Shown here piece after piece: positions 1 to 7,578 of a stretch of DNA of 64,000 bases (position 1 is the first letter of the stretch; every line of letters starts with the position of its first letter). The translations under genes and the position numbers were made by a program. The notes under the pieces were generated by a model. That model was not told the origin of the DNA, did no database searches, and saw only the letters and a list, made by a program, of their open reading frames with translations. The stretch is from Streptomyces griseomycini (GTDB lineage Bacteria > Actinomycetota > Actinomycetes > Streptomycetales > Streptomycetaceae): NCBI RefSeq assembly GCF_014203535.1, contig NZ_JACHJI010000002.1, positions 811,042-875,041 on the forward strand. Direction: 5' to 3'.

Positions 1-722
1 GCGTTCTTCCAGGTGTGATCGATGCTATTCGCGTACGTGTCGAAGAGGCTTCCGCCGGGGAGTCGTCGCAGGTGCAGTACGGGCGCCATGTAGGCGCCGA
101 TGCCGTAGACGTGAGGGTTGACGAGCATTTCGTCATCAGCCCGATAGATCGAGTTGTACAGCGTCGAGTCGTGCAGCCGGAAGCCAATGTCCGGGTGACT
201 CCGCATGAGGGGCCGATACAGCACGAGCGCGTTACGAATCTTGCCGTCCATGATGTGGTGCCCCTCGTCAATGCCGCGCTGTCGGACGGCCGCACATCCC
301 GGGTCCCCAAGCAGGATGCGCACCCGCACCCCGGCTTCCACCTTCGCCCTCACGAGGTCGTGGAAGAGCGGATCTTCGGACAAGAAAAGCCCGGAGTACA
401 CGAGGACGTCTAAGTTGCGCTCAGCACGTCCGTACAGCTCTCGCCAGAGCCCAGAAGGCACCGTGTGGCGATGCGGGTAGACCGTCGCGATCTCGGCTTT
501 GGTCAGGTCGGCCGCACTGTGAACGGTCCGACCGTCCTCCCACAGTGTGGTCACGTCGACCTTGAGGGCCGCCGCCGTCGCGTACTGGTGACGCAGGTAC
601 GGCACCTTGCCCTGAGTGATCCAGCGTTCGACCGTCTTGGGGCTCACCTCGATCGCCTCAGCGAGGCTCTGCACGGTCATGCCACGGGCAAGGAGAGCGC
701 TTCGTAAGCGCTCGTTCGACAT
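1..722 (-). CDS. XRE-family regulator with PLD-like sensor domain (3' end cut by window)
   Basis: Translating the minus strand from the ATG at 722 gives an open frame to the window edge (240 codons seen). Residues 1-60 are a Cro/C1-type helix-turn-helix (LAEAIEVSPKTVERWI). Residues about 80-240 resemble the DUF5919/PLD-like domain that follows such HTHs in Streptomyces (VLVYSGLFLSEDPLF, VRILLGDPG, LYNSIYRADDEMLVNPH). By position it is the element's divergent repressor: it faces the transfer operon across a 500-bp control region containing a perfect palindrome over a promoter, its probable operator. Codon 6 is the rare leucine codon TTA (705-707), so translation may depend on bldA tRNA. The regulatory role is inferred; the fold is clear. 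Confidence 0.85.
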   Translation of the reverse strand, partial: MSNERLRSALLARGMTVQSLAEAIEVSPKTVERWITQGKVPYLRHQYATAAALKVDVTTLWEDGRTVHSAADLTKAEIATVYPHRHTVPSGLWRELYGRAERNLDVLVYSGLFLSEDPLFHDLVRAKVEAGVRVRILLGDPGCAAVRQRGIDEGHHIMDGKIRNALVLYRPLMRSHPDIGFRLHDSTLYNSIYRADDEMLVNPHVYGIGAYMAPVLHLRRLPGGSLFDTYANSIDHTWKN

Positions 723-876
723 CTGCACCCCCGATGGGACGTCTAGGGACTTCTTGACCGTAGCCAGAAGTCCCAGAGCTGTCCATGAGTGGGGTAACCA
801 ACTCCCCTGGCCTGCAGGGATTCTGAGAGTACGCCAAGACGTCCTGGCACGGGACCAACAGATTGTGTCGCCGTAC

Positions 877-917
877 TTGACGAACCTCTATGCAGTACCT
901 GTAAAACAGGTACTGCA
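877..917 (+). promoter_or_regulatory. Sigma70-type promoter overlapped by a palindromic operator
   Basis: TTGACG (877-882), a 17-bp spacer and TGTAAA (900-905) form a good housekeeping promoter pointing at the element operon. A perfect inverted repeat with 11-bp arms (TGCAGTACCTG at 891-901, CAGGTACTGCA at 907-917, 5-bp spacer) covers the -10 and start point. Expected start is near 912. A dimeric repressor bound here would block transcription; the XRE protein at 1-722 is the obvious candidate. A second TTGACA lies at 968-973 without a clear -10. Confidence 0.7.
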
Positions 918-1185
918 ACGCCCGAAGGAAAGCCCGCAGGGGTGAGTACGAAGGAAGCGTCAGTGCCTTGACAACTCCACACAGGGAACTGCCGGTAACC
1001 CGTGGTCCGCCTGCCCGAAGGGGTCGGAAATAAGGCGGAGAAGACCGGCGTGCCCCGTACGGCAACCCGATCGGTTCGAGTCCGGTCCGGGGCACTGCGG
1101 CCGCTGCTCAGCGGCCATACCGCGCCTGATGCGCGACCTCACCAACAACGGCGCGCGGCCCCGGGTGGCTAGACCCGGGGCCGCT
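912..1185 (+). ncRNA. Structured untranslated region with a compact tRNA-like fold
   Basis: The stretch downstream of the 877 promoter has no credible gene but folds strongly. At 1050-1095 an 8-bp stem (GTGCCCCG with CGGGGCAC) encloses a canonical T-arm: 5-bp stem 1070-1074/1082-1086 with the 7-nt loop TTCGAGT. No D-arm or anticodon arm is evident and no standard acceptor 5' strand exists about 73 nt upstream, so it is not a normal tRNA. A hairpin (GGCCGCTG/CAGCGGCC, 1099-1116) and a terminator-like hairpin (1156-1183) follow. It may be a small RNA, a structured leader of the transfer operon, or a relic of a tRNA 3' end left by an older insertion. Confidence 0.4.
1156..1183 (+). terminator. 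Hairpin, 11-bp perfect stem
   Basis: CGGCCCCGGGT (1156-1166) and ACCCGGGGCCG (1173-1183) pair across the 6-nt loop ggctag. There is no U-run, which is usual for Streptomyces terminators. It lies 39 bp before the first transfer-operon gene, so it could end the upstream RNA or attenuate the operon. Confidence 0.5.
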
Positions 1186-1222
1186 GTTCGGGCCGTTTCA
1201 CCTGCTAGGGAGACCACGACCC

Positions 1223-1492
1223 ATGAGCCACATCGTCACTGTTCAGGACGCTGTTACCGCGTTCGCCGACTTCATGGAGCCGACGAATGCCGAGCTGGAC
1301 GCGATCGAGCGGGAGATGCCCGTCATCCTGGCGGACGTCGAGTTGCTGGACGCGCACATCGTCACGCTGGACCGCACACCGACCGAGCTGGACGTCCGGC
1401 GCATCCGCCGGGCCCGCCGCCGCGCGCTCGCCGCCCGCGTCGCCCTGCTGAACCGCACCGCCGGCGCCAACCAGTCGGGGGGTGCCGCGTGA
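1223..1492 (+). CDS. DUF6284-like small AICE protein
   Basis: An 89-aa protein starting at ATG after AGGGAG. It is acidic and helical in the N-terminal half (EPTNAELDAIEREMPVILAD) and arginine-rich near residues 57-75 (RRIRRARRRALAARV). It matches my memory of DUF6284 proteins, found as the first gene of this AICE operon type; their function is unknown. Its TGA overlaps the GTG of the next gene by 4 bp, so translation is probably coupled. Confidence 0.75.
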   Translation: MSHIVTVQDAVTAFADFMEPTNAELDAIEREMPVILADVELLDAHIVTLDRTPTELDVRRIRRARRRALAARVALLNRTAGANQSGGAA

Positions 1493-1938
1493 GTACCACC
1501 GATCGGAATCTGCTCGCCGCGCACGCCGAGGTGAAGGCGGAGATCGCGCGCACGGACAGCAAGACGGCGCTGTTGCTGGCGTTCGTCGGCGCGGTCTTGG
1601 CCGGGGCCTGGACGGTCGCCCGTGACCTGCCGCTGAACTGGCTCGCCATCGTCGCGGGAGCTTCCGGCATGGCGTTGCTGGTCGCGGCGGCCGGTCTGCT
1701 GCTGCGGTCGGTCCGCCCGAAGCTGTCGGGCCGGCACGGTTTCCCGTTGTGGGCCACGCTCACGGCGGAGGAGATCAGCGCGGCGGTCGCCTGCGACCTG
1801 GCCGCCGATATCGCCGGACTGTCCCGGCTGACCGTCGCCAAGTTCACGTGCCTGCGCCGCGCGGTCGACCTCACCGCCGCCGGCGGGGCCCTGCTCATCC
1901 TCGCCGCCCTGCTCACCGCCGGGGGTGCGGCATGGTGA
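1489..1938 (+). CDS. Pycsar-effector-like transmembrane protein (DUF5706 family)
   Basis: A 149-aa protein from a GTG start. Residues 8-25 are an amphipathic helix with the family pattern AEVKAEIARTDSK, followed by membrane segments at about 26-43 and 50-70, a soluble loop, and a last helix at about 130-147 after VAKFTCLRRAVDL. This layout matches the PycTM effector family, membrane-disrupting proteins activated by cyclic pyrimidine nucleotides in Pycsar anti-phage defence. No pyrimidine cyclase gene is adjacent, so it may be an orphan effector, an entry-exclusion or fertility factor, or a transfer component. It sits in an ATGA-coupled chain of transfer genes. Confidence 0.7.
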   Translation: MSTTDRNLLAAHAEVKAEIARTDSKTALLLAFVGAVLAGAWTVARDLPLNWLAIVAGASGMALLVAAAGLLLRSVRPKLSGRHGFPLWATLTAEEISAAVACDLAADIAGLSRLTVAKFTCLRRAVDLTAAGGALLILAALLTAGGAAW

Positions 1939-2213
1939 CGCTGACCGCGCAGATGTCGAACACCGGCAGCACGTGGCGCCTGTACGTCGTGCTGTACGGC
2001 GAGCCGGACTGGCCCACCGTCCGGTGGGAGCGCACTGGCCCGGTGCCCACGGTGGCGGAGCGCCGGGCGGCGTTGGCCGCCCTCGGCTACGAGGTGGCGC
2101 CGGGCGCGGCGTGGTCCTGGACGGAGGACAGCCGCGACCCCAACAACGACTCCACGCCGGTCCTGCTGATCGCGGCCGTCACGGTGCGTCCCCGAGAGGC
2201 GGTGACCTCATGA
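1932..2213 (+). CDS. DUF6303-like small AICE protein
   Basis: A 93-aa protein from the ATG at 1932, overlapping the previous gene by 7 bp. It looks like a small beta-rich domain (STWRLYVVLYGEPDW, VRWERTGPVPTVAERRAAL) with no membrane segment or signal peptide. It resembles DUF6303 proteins found in the same place in other Streptomyces elements; function unknown. Its stop overlaps the start of the next gene (ATGA). Confidence 0.7.
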   Translation: MVTLTAQMSNTGSTWRLYVVLYGEPDWPTVRWERTGPVPTVAERRAALAALGYEVAPGAAWSWTEDSRDPNNDSTPVLLIAAVTVRPREAVTS

Positions 2214-3070
2214 ACGCCAAGACCGTGCTGCCAGCCGTCGCGATGACGGCCGTGTCCATGGTGCTCACCCTGGCCGTGGTGGTGATGTGGCTGGGCACGG
2301 CCGTGCCGTGGCCGGTCGCCCTGGTCGTCGGTCTGGGCATCGACGGCGGATGGTTGGCCACCCTCGCCTACGAACGCCGCCTGGCCGCGCAGGGCGACCA
2401 CAACACGGCCGTGACCGCCGTCGGCTGGTCCTTCGGACTGCTCGCCACCGGGGTCCTGGTCGCACACGCGCTGACCGCCGAGCACTCCGCCGGGGCGTGG
2501 CTGGCCGTGGCCTGGCTGCCGATCGCGGCCAAGGCGCTGTGGCTGGTGCACGGGCTGTGGGAGCGCACCGCGCTCACCCCGGTCGCGCTGGACGCGATCC
2601 GCGGGATTCAGCAGGAGGCGCGCGACGAGGCGGCCGTGGCCCGCGCCCGCCTGCGGGCGGATGCGGCCACCGAGGAGACCCGGCTGACGGCCGTCACGCA
2701 GGCCGGCGCCCGCGTCGCCCGCGTCCAGGCCAAGACCGCACAAACCCTCGCTAGGGCGTGGTCGACGCTGGAGACGGCCCGCGCCGGTGAGGACACCGGC
2801 AGGGCGCTGACCAGCGTGACGACCCGCGTCACACCCGGGGTCACGCCCCGCTGGGAGCTCCCCGTCTGGGGGCCGACCGAACCGGTTGCTGCACTGCCGT
2901 GGGAGGCCGGTCCGGCGCTCACCGATGAGGCGCTGGACGTGCTCGTGGACGAGATCCGCACCAGCGAGACACCCGCCCTGTCCTACCGGGAGATGGCCAC
3001 CCGGTTCCGGGCCGCCGGGCACTCCGCCTCCGAGGTCCGTCTTCGGGCGGCGTGGAAGCGGGTTGCGTGA
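2210..3070 (+). CDS. Spread-type (SpdB-like) membrane protein
   Basis: A 286-aa protein. The first about 115 residues hold four hydrophobic segments (around 5-28, 32-50, 65-85 and 93-112), including the DGGW signature seen in DUF2637/Spd-type proteins (LGIDGGWLATLAYERRL). A long alanine/arginine helix follows (about 128-200), probably a coiled coil, then a C-terminal winged-helix-like segment (SYREMATRFRAAGHS). Such Spd proteins help spread transferred DNA between hyphal compartments. Function is inferred from layout and neighbours. Translationally coupled on both sides. Confidence 0.7.
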   Translation: MNAKTVLPAVAMTAVSMVLTLAVVVMWLGTAVPWPVALVVGLGIDGGWLATLAYERRLAAQGDHNTAVTAVGWSFGLLATGVLVAHALTAEHSAGAWLAVAWLPIAAKALWLVHGLWERTALTPVALDAIRGIQQEARDEAAVARARLRADAATEETRLTAVTQAGARVARVQAKTAQTLARAWSTLETARAGEDTGRALTSVTTRVTPGVTPRWELPVWGPTEPVAALPWEAGPALTDEALDVLVDEIRTSETPALSYREMATRFRAAGHSASEVRLRAAWKRVA

Positions 3071-3417
3071 TGGGGGCGCTGCCGGTGTACCGGTGGCGCC
3101 TGGCCCCGGACGGCTACGCCACCCGCCGCCAACTCCGGGCCCGCGGCTTGCGGCCTGGCGGTCAGGACGTGGCTGCGCAGCTCGAACGCCCCCGCCGCCG
3201 GCGGGGGCCGCTGGTCGCCTACCTGTACCGCGTTGACCTTGCCGTGCCCGTCCGACCGATGACCCCGGCCCGGCGGGCGGCGCTCGCCAAGGCCAACGCC
3301 GCCCGCCGCACCTGCCCCGCCTGCCGGCGCGATGCCGGATACGTCATCCCCGCCTCGCTCGGCACGTGTGTGCCCTGCGCCTACCCCGACCCGCACGGGT
3401 CCGATGGGAGCACTTGA
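3070..3417 (+). CDS. RRQRL-motif zinc-binding protein
   Basis: A 115-aa basic protein. Near residue 20 it has the family signature YATRRQLRARGLRPGG, and at the C-terminus four cysteines in two pairs (CPAC and CVPC) form a probable zinc ribbon. This family occurs in Streptomyces conjugative elements beside Spd and FtsK-like genes. It may bind DNA, though its role is not established. The start overlaps the previous stop and its own stop overlaps the next ATG. Confidence 0.75.
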   Translation: MGALPVYRWRLAPDGYATRRQLRARGLRPGGQDVAAQLERPRRRRGPLVAYLYRVDLAVPVRPMTPARRAALAKANAARRTCPACRRDAGYVIPASLGTCVPCAYPDPHGSDGST

Positions 3418-3734
3418 TGAGCAATGCCGACATCCGCCGTCTGGACCGCGAGATTCAGGCGACCACGAAGAAGCTGGAGGCCGTGCGGCGGGGTGAGTTG
3501 TGGCCGCTGAACGGCCGCGAGCGCCGTGCCATGGCCCGCGCAGTGGCTGGCGGCGCCTACCGCACCGTGCGGGGTCGTAGCACCGGCCGCGCGGAGCAGC
3601 AGATCGAGTCCATCGGCAGCACCGCGGAGATGCGGCTGACCGCTGAGTTGAACGCGCTGCACGGTGAGCGGCAGCGGCTCATCACGGAGGCCGCCCGCGC
3701 CAAGGCCGCCAAGAAGTCCTCCGGCTGGTGGTGA
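3417..3734 (+). CDS. Small helical hypothetical protein
   Basis: A 105-aa protein, strongly basic and predicted helical with heptad-like spacing at residues 5-30 and 60-100 (RRLDREIQATTKKLEAVRRG, LNALHGERQRLITEAARAKAA), so a coiled coil is likely. I recognise no domain. It is the last gene of the coupled small-gene chain and is followed by a hairpin before the transfer ATPase, so it is probably a transfer accessory protein. Confidence 0.65.
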   Translation: MSNADIRRLDREIQATTKKLEAVRRGELWPLNGRERRAMARAVAGGAYRTVRGRSTGRAEQQIESIGSTAEMRLTAELNALHGERQRLITEAARAKAAKKSSGWW

Positions 3735-3751
3735 CCAACCCACCCCCGCAC

Positions 3752-3792
3752 GCCGGGGTGGCCGCTCTTTCCACGGACCCGGCCACCCCGGC
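3752..3792 (+). terminator. Hairpin between small-gene chain and transfer ATPase
   Basis: GCCGGGGTGGCC (3752-3763) pairs perfectly with GGCCACCCCGGC (3781-3792) across a 17-nt loop. It lies in the 105-bp gap and may partly terminate the upstream operon or stabilise its 3' end. Confidence 0.6.
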
Positions 3793-3839
3793 TCTCCCTC
3801 ACTCCCGCCCCGAACGGGGCAGTCAGGAGAACTTCCAGC

Positions 3840-5954
3840 ATGGCTGAGAACGTCGTCCACCTCCACAAGCACACCGACCCGCCCGCCGAACCGGCGTCCG
3901 TGACGACCCTGACCGTGGTCCCAGACGTGCCGCCCGCGCGGCCGGTGCCTCTGTGGGTGCGCTCCGGCCGCGCGGTGAAGTCGGCCGTCACGCACGAGGG
4001 CACCAAGGCCACCGTGCGCGCGGTGGCGCGGCACGGTCTGTACACGTTCAACGGTGGGCGGATTGCGGCCCGTCGCACCTGGGACGGCCGCACCGGGTCC
4101 CGGTATGAGCGGATGATTCGGGCGGCGGAGGTCGCGGGGAACCTGGAAGCGGCCGAGGAGTGGGAGGAGCGACTGCAGCGCTTCCGGGCCGCCCGGCATC
4201 ACCGCCGCATGGACCTGCTGCACTCCCCGGTCGACGCGGCCAAGGGCGTGGCCGTCGGTGCCGGCATGAGCGTCGGTCTGCTAGTCACCCTCGGCATCGT
4301 CATGGCGATCAGCACGGAGGACGTCGGGCACGTCGTCACGCCGCTGTCCGCGACCATCGACTTCATCGCCTTACTCATCCGCATCGTGCAGATCGTGTGG
4401 GGTCCCGTAATCACGATCGGCCCGTTCCTGGCCCTGCTCGCCCTGTGGTCGGTCGGCCGCAAGCAGCATGCCGCCCCCGCCTGGGCACTCCCGGCGAATG
4501 TCCGGTCGGGTGAAGGGGAGCCGATCACCCCGTCCATCGTGGTCAAGGCTCTGCGCGACCTCGGAGTGCCCGCCCTGGCGCGGGCCATCAAGGAGATGGG
4601 CGACGCCGGCGCCTCGATGCTCGGACCGATCCGGATCGCCGGATGCGGCGTGGAGGTCGACGTCACCCTGCCCTCCGGGGTGGCGACGAACGAGGTGCAG
4701 AACCGGCGCCGCAAGCTCGCCGAGAACCTGACCCGGCACGAACACGAAGTGTTCATCACCATCCCGCAAGCGGCCCGCACCGTGCGGCTGTGGATCGCCG
4801 ACAGCGGGGCGCTGGACGAGCCGATCGGCCCGTCTCCACTGGTCACCGACGAGACGATGACCGCGAACTACAAGACCGGCCGAGCCCCGTGGGGTCAGGA
4901 CCTGCGCGGCGACGCGGCGGAGCTGTCGCTGTATCAGCGGCACCTACTCATCACCGGTCTGTCCAACCAGGGCAAGACCGCCGCCCTGCGCGCACTCGCC
5001 CTGTGGCTGGCCCTGGACCGGTCGGTGGAGTTCTGGATGGGCGACCTCAAGGGCGCCGGCGACTGGGCCATGTTCGACGGGATCGCCACCCGGCTCATCC
5101 AGGGCCCGACCGACGACCACGTCATCCAGGTCACCGAGATGCTCGAAGACGCGGTGGAGGAGATGAACCGCCGCCTCCAGGCACCGCCCGGCGCCGACTT
5201 CCCACTGCTGGTCGTCATCGTGGACGAAGCTCAGGTCGCGTTCATGTGCCCGGTCAAGGGCGAGGACAAGCGCCCCTACGGCGGGTCCAGCGCCACCTCC
5301 CGCTACTTCATGGGAGCCCGCAAGATCCACAACCAGGGCCGTGCGGTGAACGTGCTGCTCTGGCAGGGCACCCAGGACCCCACCGACCAGAACCTCCCCA
5401 AGCTGGTCCGCGAGGGCGCCCACACCCGCGCCTCCCTCGCCCTCGGCACCGAGTCGCAGGCCCGCATGGCGCTCGGGGACAAGGCGGTCGACGGCGGCGC
5501 CGCTCCCAACCTGCTGCGGCCCGGTCTGGACAAGGGAACCCTGGTGGTCGCCTCCGACGGCATCGAGATCCCCAAGGGGCAGTCGTCCATCACGGTGCGC
5601 ACGCACTACATCAGCACCGACGACGCGCACGCGATCGCGGACCGTGCCAAGGCCCTGCGCGACGGGGTCACCACCCTGCACGTCATCGAGCGGGGCGAGG
5701 AACGCGACCCGCTCGCCGACATCGCCGCCGTCCTCGGCGACGCCCCCCGCGTCCTGACCGCCGACGTCCTCAAGCGGCTGTCCGCGCTCAGCGAGGACGC
5801 CTACGGCACCTGGACCCCCGGCGACCTCAAGCGCGTGCTGGAGGACGCCGGCGCGGAGCCGTACAAGTCCGACGGCCGCATGGTCGTCGGCCGCGACCGC
5901 GTCGCCCGCGCCCTCGCCAACCGCGACAGTGACGGCTCCGCTTCCGCCGACTGA
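3840..5954 (+). CDS. traB: FtsK/SpoIIIE-type DNA transfer ATPase (TraB-like)
   Basis: A 704-aa protein starting at ATG after CAGGAGA. It has an N-terminal basic region, hydrophobic segments at about 135-160, 165-187 and 190-210, then a RecA-like motor with Walker A GLSNQGKT (373-380) and Walker B VVIVDEAQ (D462, E463). The C-terminal about 70 residues look like a winged helix, comparable to the domain by which Streptomyces TraB proteins recognise short clt repeats. TraB hexamers move double-stranded plasmid or AICE DNA between mycelia. Downstream GGGAGGCA repeats may be its target. Codon 178 is TTA (4371-4373), a possible bldA control point. Confidence 0.92.
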   Translation: MAENVVHLHKHTDPPAEPASVTTLTVVPDVPPARPVPLWVRSGRAVKSAVTHEGTKATVRAVARHGLYTFNGGRIAARRTWDGRTGSRYERMIRAAEVAGNLEAAEEWEERLQRFRAARHHRRMDLLHSPVDAAKGVAVGAGMSVGLLVTLGIVMAISTEDVGHVVTPLSATIDFIALLIRIVQIVWGPVITIGPFLALLALWSVGRKQHAAPAWALPANVRSGEGEPITPSIVVKALRDLGVPALARAIKEMGDAGASMLGPIRIAGCGVEVDVTLPSGVATNEVQNRRRKLAENLTRHEHEVFITIPQAARTVRLWIADSGALDEPIGPSPLVTDETMTANYKTGRAPWGQDLRGDAAELSLYQRHLLITGLSNQGKTAALRALALWLALDRSVEFWMGDLKGAGDWAMFDGIATRLIQGPTDDHVIQVTEMLEDAVEEMNRRLQAPPGADFPLLVVIVDEAQVAFMCPVKGEDKRPYGGSSATSRYFMGARKIHNQGRAVNVLLWQGTQDPTDQNLPKLVREGAHTRASLALGTESQARMALGDKAVDGGAAPNLLRPGLDKGTLVVASDGIEIPKGQSSITVRTHYISTDDAHAIADRAKALRDGVTTLHVIERGEERDPLADIAAVLGDAPRVLTADVLKRLSALSEDAYGTWTPGDLKRVLEDAGAEPYKSDGRMVVGRDRVARALANRDSDGSASAD

Positions 5955-5976
5955 CGGCAGGGAGCCGACCCCGCGC

Positions 5977-6134
5977 GGGGCAGGGAGGCAGGGAGAACTC
6001 CCTGACTGCCTCCCTGCCCCGCCTCCCTGGTCCTGACCTGCGCGAATGATCGTTCAGGGAGGCAGGGAGGCACGCAGGTCATACCCCCGAAACACCCCTC
6101 CTCGCGGCACCCGAAGGGTGTGCCGCTGCCTCCC
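5977..6134. repeat. GGGAGGCA repeat cluster and hairpin, candidate transfer locus (clt)
   Basis: The octamer GGGAGGCA occurs forward at 5983-5990, 6057-6064 and 6065-6072 and reversed (TGCCTCCC) at 6007-6014 and 6127-6134, with a 7-of-8 copy at 6021-6027. The first pair sits in a perfect 14-bp inverted repeat (5977-5990/6007-6020) around a smaller palindrome (GGGAGAACTCCC, 5991-6002). Known Streptomyces clt sites are clusters of 8-bp TraB recognition sequences near traB, which fits this place. The hairpin may also terminate traB mRNA. Confidence 0.55.
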
Positions 6135-6160
6135 TGACCATGCTTCGGAAGGGATTCCGC

Positions 6161-6628
6161 ATGTACCCCGAACCCGCCCGCCCCGCGCCCGCCGAACGGG
6201 CCGTGACCGCCTACCAGCCCACCCCGATACCGCCCGCCACCGTCCACCCGGCGCCGGTCGTCCCCGTCCAGCCGACCACGGTCCCGGCGGTCGCGAGCAT
6301 TGTCCTGCCCGACGGCCGGGTCGTCACCGGTTACGCCGTCGACCACCCGCAGCCCGCGCCCATCGTCGCCAAGCCGGCTGTTTCCCGCGCGGCGGTGAAC
6401 GTCGCCCTCGGAAGCGTCGGGTTCCTCGCCGTGTGCGGCGGACTGCTGCTGCTCACCTCCTTCATCGCCGCGCTGACCGCGTTCATCACCCAGCTCATCA
6501 CCCTCGCCGCCGTCATCTTCGGCGGCTGGATCGCCGTCCAGCTCTTCACCGGCACCGGTCACCGCGACGGCGGCACCACGGTGAACATCCATAAGGCCGT
6601 GTTCAAGCGGAATCACTTCCGCGGCTAG
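6161..6628 (+). CDS. Small membrane protein, probable Spd-type spread protein
   Basis: A 155-aa protein; the ATG at 6161 is chosen because GGAAGGG lies 7 bp before it. Residues 1-75 are proline- and valine-rich (PTPIPPATVHPAPVVPVQP) and probably disordered. Two hydrophobic segments follow at about 88-106 and 110-136, then a short polar tail. Position directly after traB and its repeats suggests a role in intramycelial spread; I recognise no named family. A strong terminator follows, so it closes the transfer operon. Confidence 0.65.
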   Translation: MYPEPARPAPAERAVTAYQPTPIPPATVHPAPVVPVQPTTVPAVASIVLPDGRVVTGYAVDHPQPAPIVAKPAVSRAAVNVALGSVGFLAVCGGLLLLTSFIAALTAFITQLITLAAVIFGGWIAVQLFTGTGHRDGGTTVNIHKAVFKRNHFRG

Positions 6629-6634
6629 CTACGC

Positions 6635-6675
6635 CAAGGGCGGCCCCCTTCCGCCAAGAACCGGGGCCGCCCTTG
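6635..6675 (+). terminator. Strong hairpin closing the transfer operon
   Basis: CAAGGGCGGCCCC (6635-6647) and GGGGCCGCCCTTG (6663-6675) form a perfect 13-bp stem with a 15-nt loop, starting 6 bp after the stop codon at 6628. Confidence 0.75.
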
Positions 6676-6714
6676 TCCACCTGCCATCCAACTGACCTGG
6701 GGAGGTATCCCAGC

Positions 6715-7578
6715 ATGACCCAACCCACCCCCCTTCCGCGAGCCTTACCGGCGGGAGCTCCCGCCGCGGGCGGGATGCGGTTCTACCTGACCACCCACAA
6801 GCGGCACTGGGTCAAGCTCACCGACGTGCCGCTGTTTTTGAAGTCCGAGCACTTCGCCGCCGCGGCCAAGCTGCACCCGGCGCGCGGCCGGTACGCGGTC
6901 GACTCCGGCGGCTTCTCGGAGCTCCAGCGTCACGGCCGCTGGACGCGCAGCCCGCGCCAGTACGTGGAGGACCTGCGGCGCATCTGGGAGCACGTCGGCC
7001 CCTACGACTGGGCCGCCGGTCAGGACTGGATGTGTGAGGACCTCATCGTCCACGGCGGCACGGCGGGCCCCCTCACGTTCGTCGGGACCAAATTGAGCGT
7101 GCCGGAGCACCAGCGGCGCACCGTGCACAACTTCCTCGACCTGCGCTCCCTCGCCCCCGCCCTGCGGATCATCCCCACCCTTCAGGGCCGCACCGTGGCG
7201 GAGTACCACGCGTGCGCGGACCTGTACGAGAGCTACGGCGTCGACCTGCGCCAGGAACCCACCGTCGGGCTGGGCTCCGTGTGCCGCCTGCAGTCCACCA
7301 AACAAGGGGCTGCGATCGTCACCGCGATGACCGCCCGCGGCTACCGGCTGCATGGCTTCGGGTTCAAGATTCTCGGTCTGGAACGGGTCGGGCATCTGCT
7401 CGCCTCCGCGGACTCCGCGGCCTGGAGCTACCACGCCCGCAAGCGGCCCGCGCTGCCCGGCCACCCGCACAAGAACTGCGCCAACTGCATCGACTACGCC
7501 CTGCGCTGGCGTACCCGCGTTCTGGCCGCCGTCCCCATCCACCGGCAGACGCTGCTCACCGACCGGAGCGCGGCATGA
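6715..7578 (+). CDS. DpdA/TGT-like base-exchange protein
   Basis: A 287-aa protein; the ATG at 6715 follows GGGGAGG with 9-bp spacing. It has features of the tRNA-guanine transglycosylase fold: DSGGF (D63, as in the TGT substrate pocket), an IPTLQG segment (Q157), SADSAAW (D233, a plausible nucleophile), and a terminal Cys/His cluster HPHKNCANC (C255, C258) that may bind zinc. TGT paralogues of the DpdA type exchange guanine for a 7-deazaguanine in DNA, protecting phage or element DNA from restriction. No preQ0 synthesis genes are in the window. It is coupled to a methyltransferase-like gene by an ATGA overlap. Codon 11 is TTA (6745-6747). DNA as substrate is inferred; tRNA or a tRNA-like RNA is possible. 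Confidence 0.7.
   Translation: MTQPTPLPRALPAGAPAAGGMRFYLTTHKRHWVKLTDVPLFLKSEHFAAAAKLHPARGRYAVDSGGFSELQRHGRWTRSPRQYVEDLRRIWEHVGPYDWAAGQDWMCEDLIVHGGTAGPLTFVGTKLSVPEHQRRTVHNFLDLRSLAPALRIIPTLQGRTVAEYHACADLYESYGVDLRQEPTVGLGSVCRLQSTKQGAAIVTAMTARGYRLHGFGFKILGLERVGHLLASADSAAWSYHARKRPALPGHPHKNCANCIDYALRWRTRVLAAVPIHRQTLLTDRSAA

Noticed and set aside
1012..1095. A complete tRNA ending at 1094
   Set aside because: Only the T-arm and 3' acceptor strand are convincing; the possible 5' acceptor at 1012 has two mismatches and no D or anticodon arms can be drawn.
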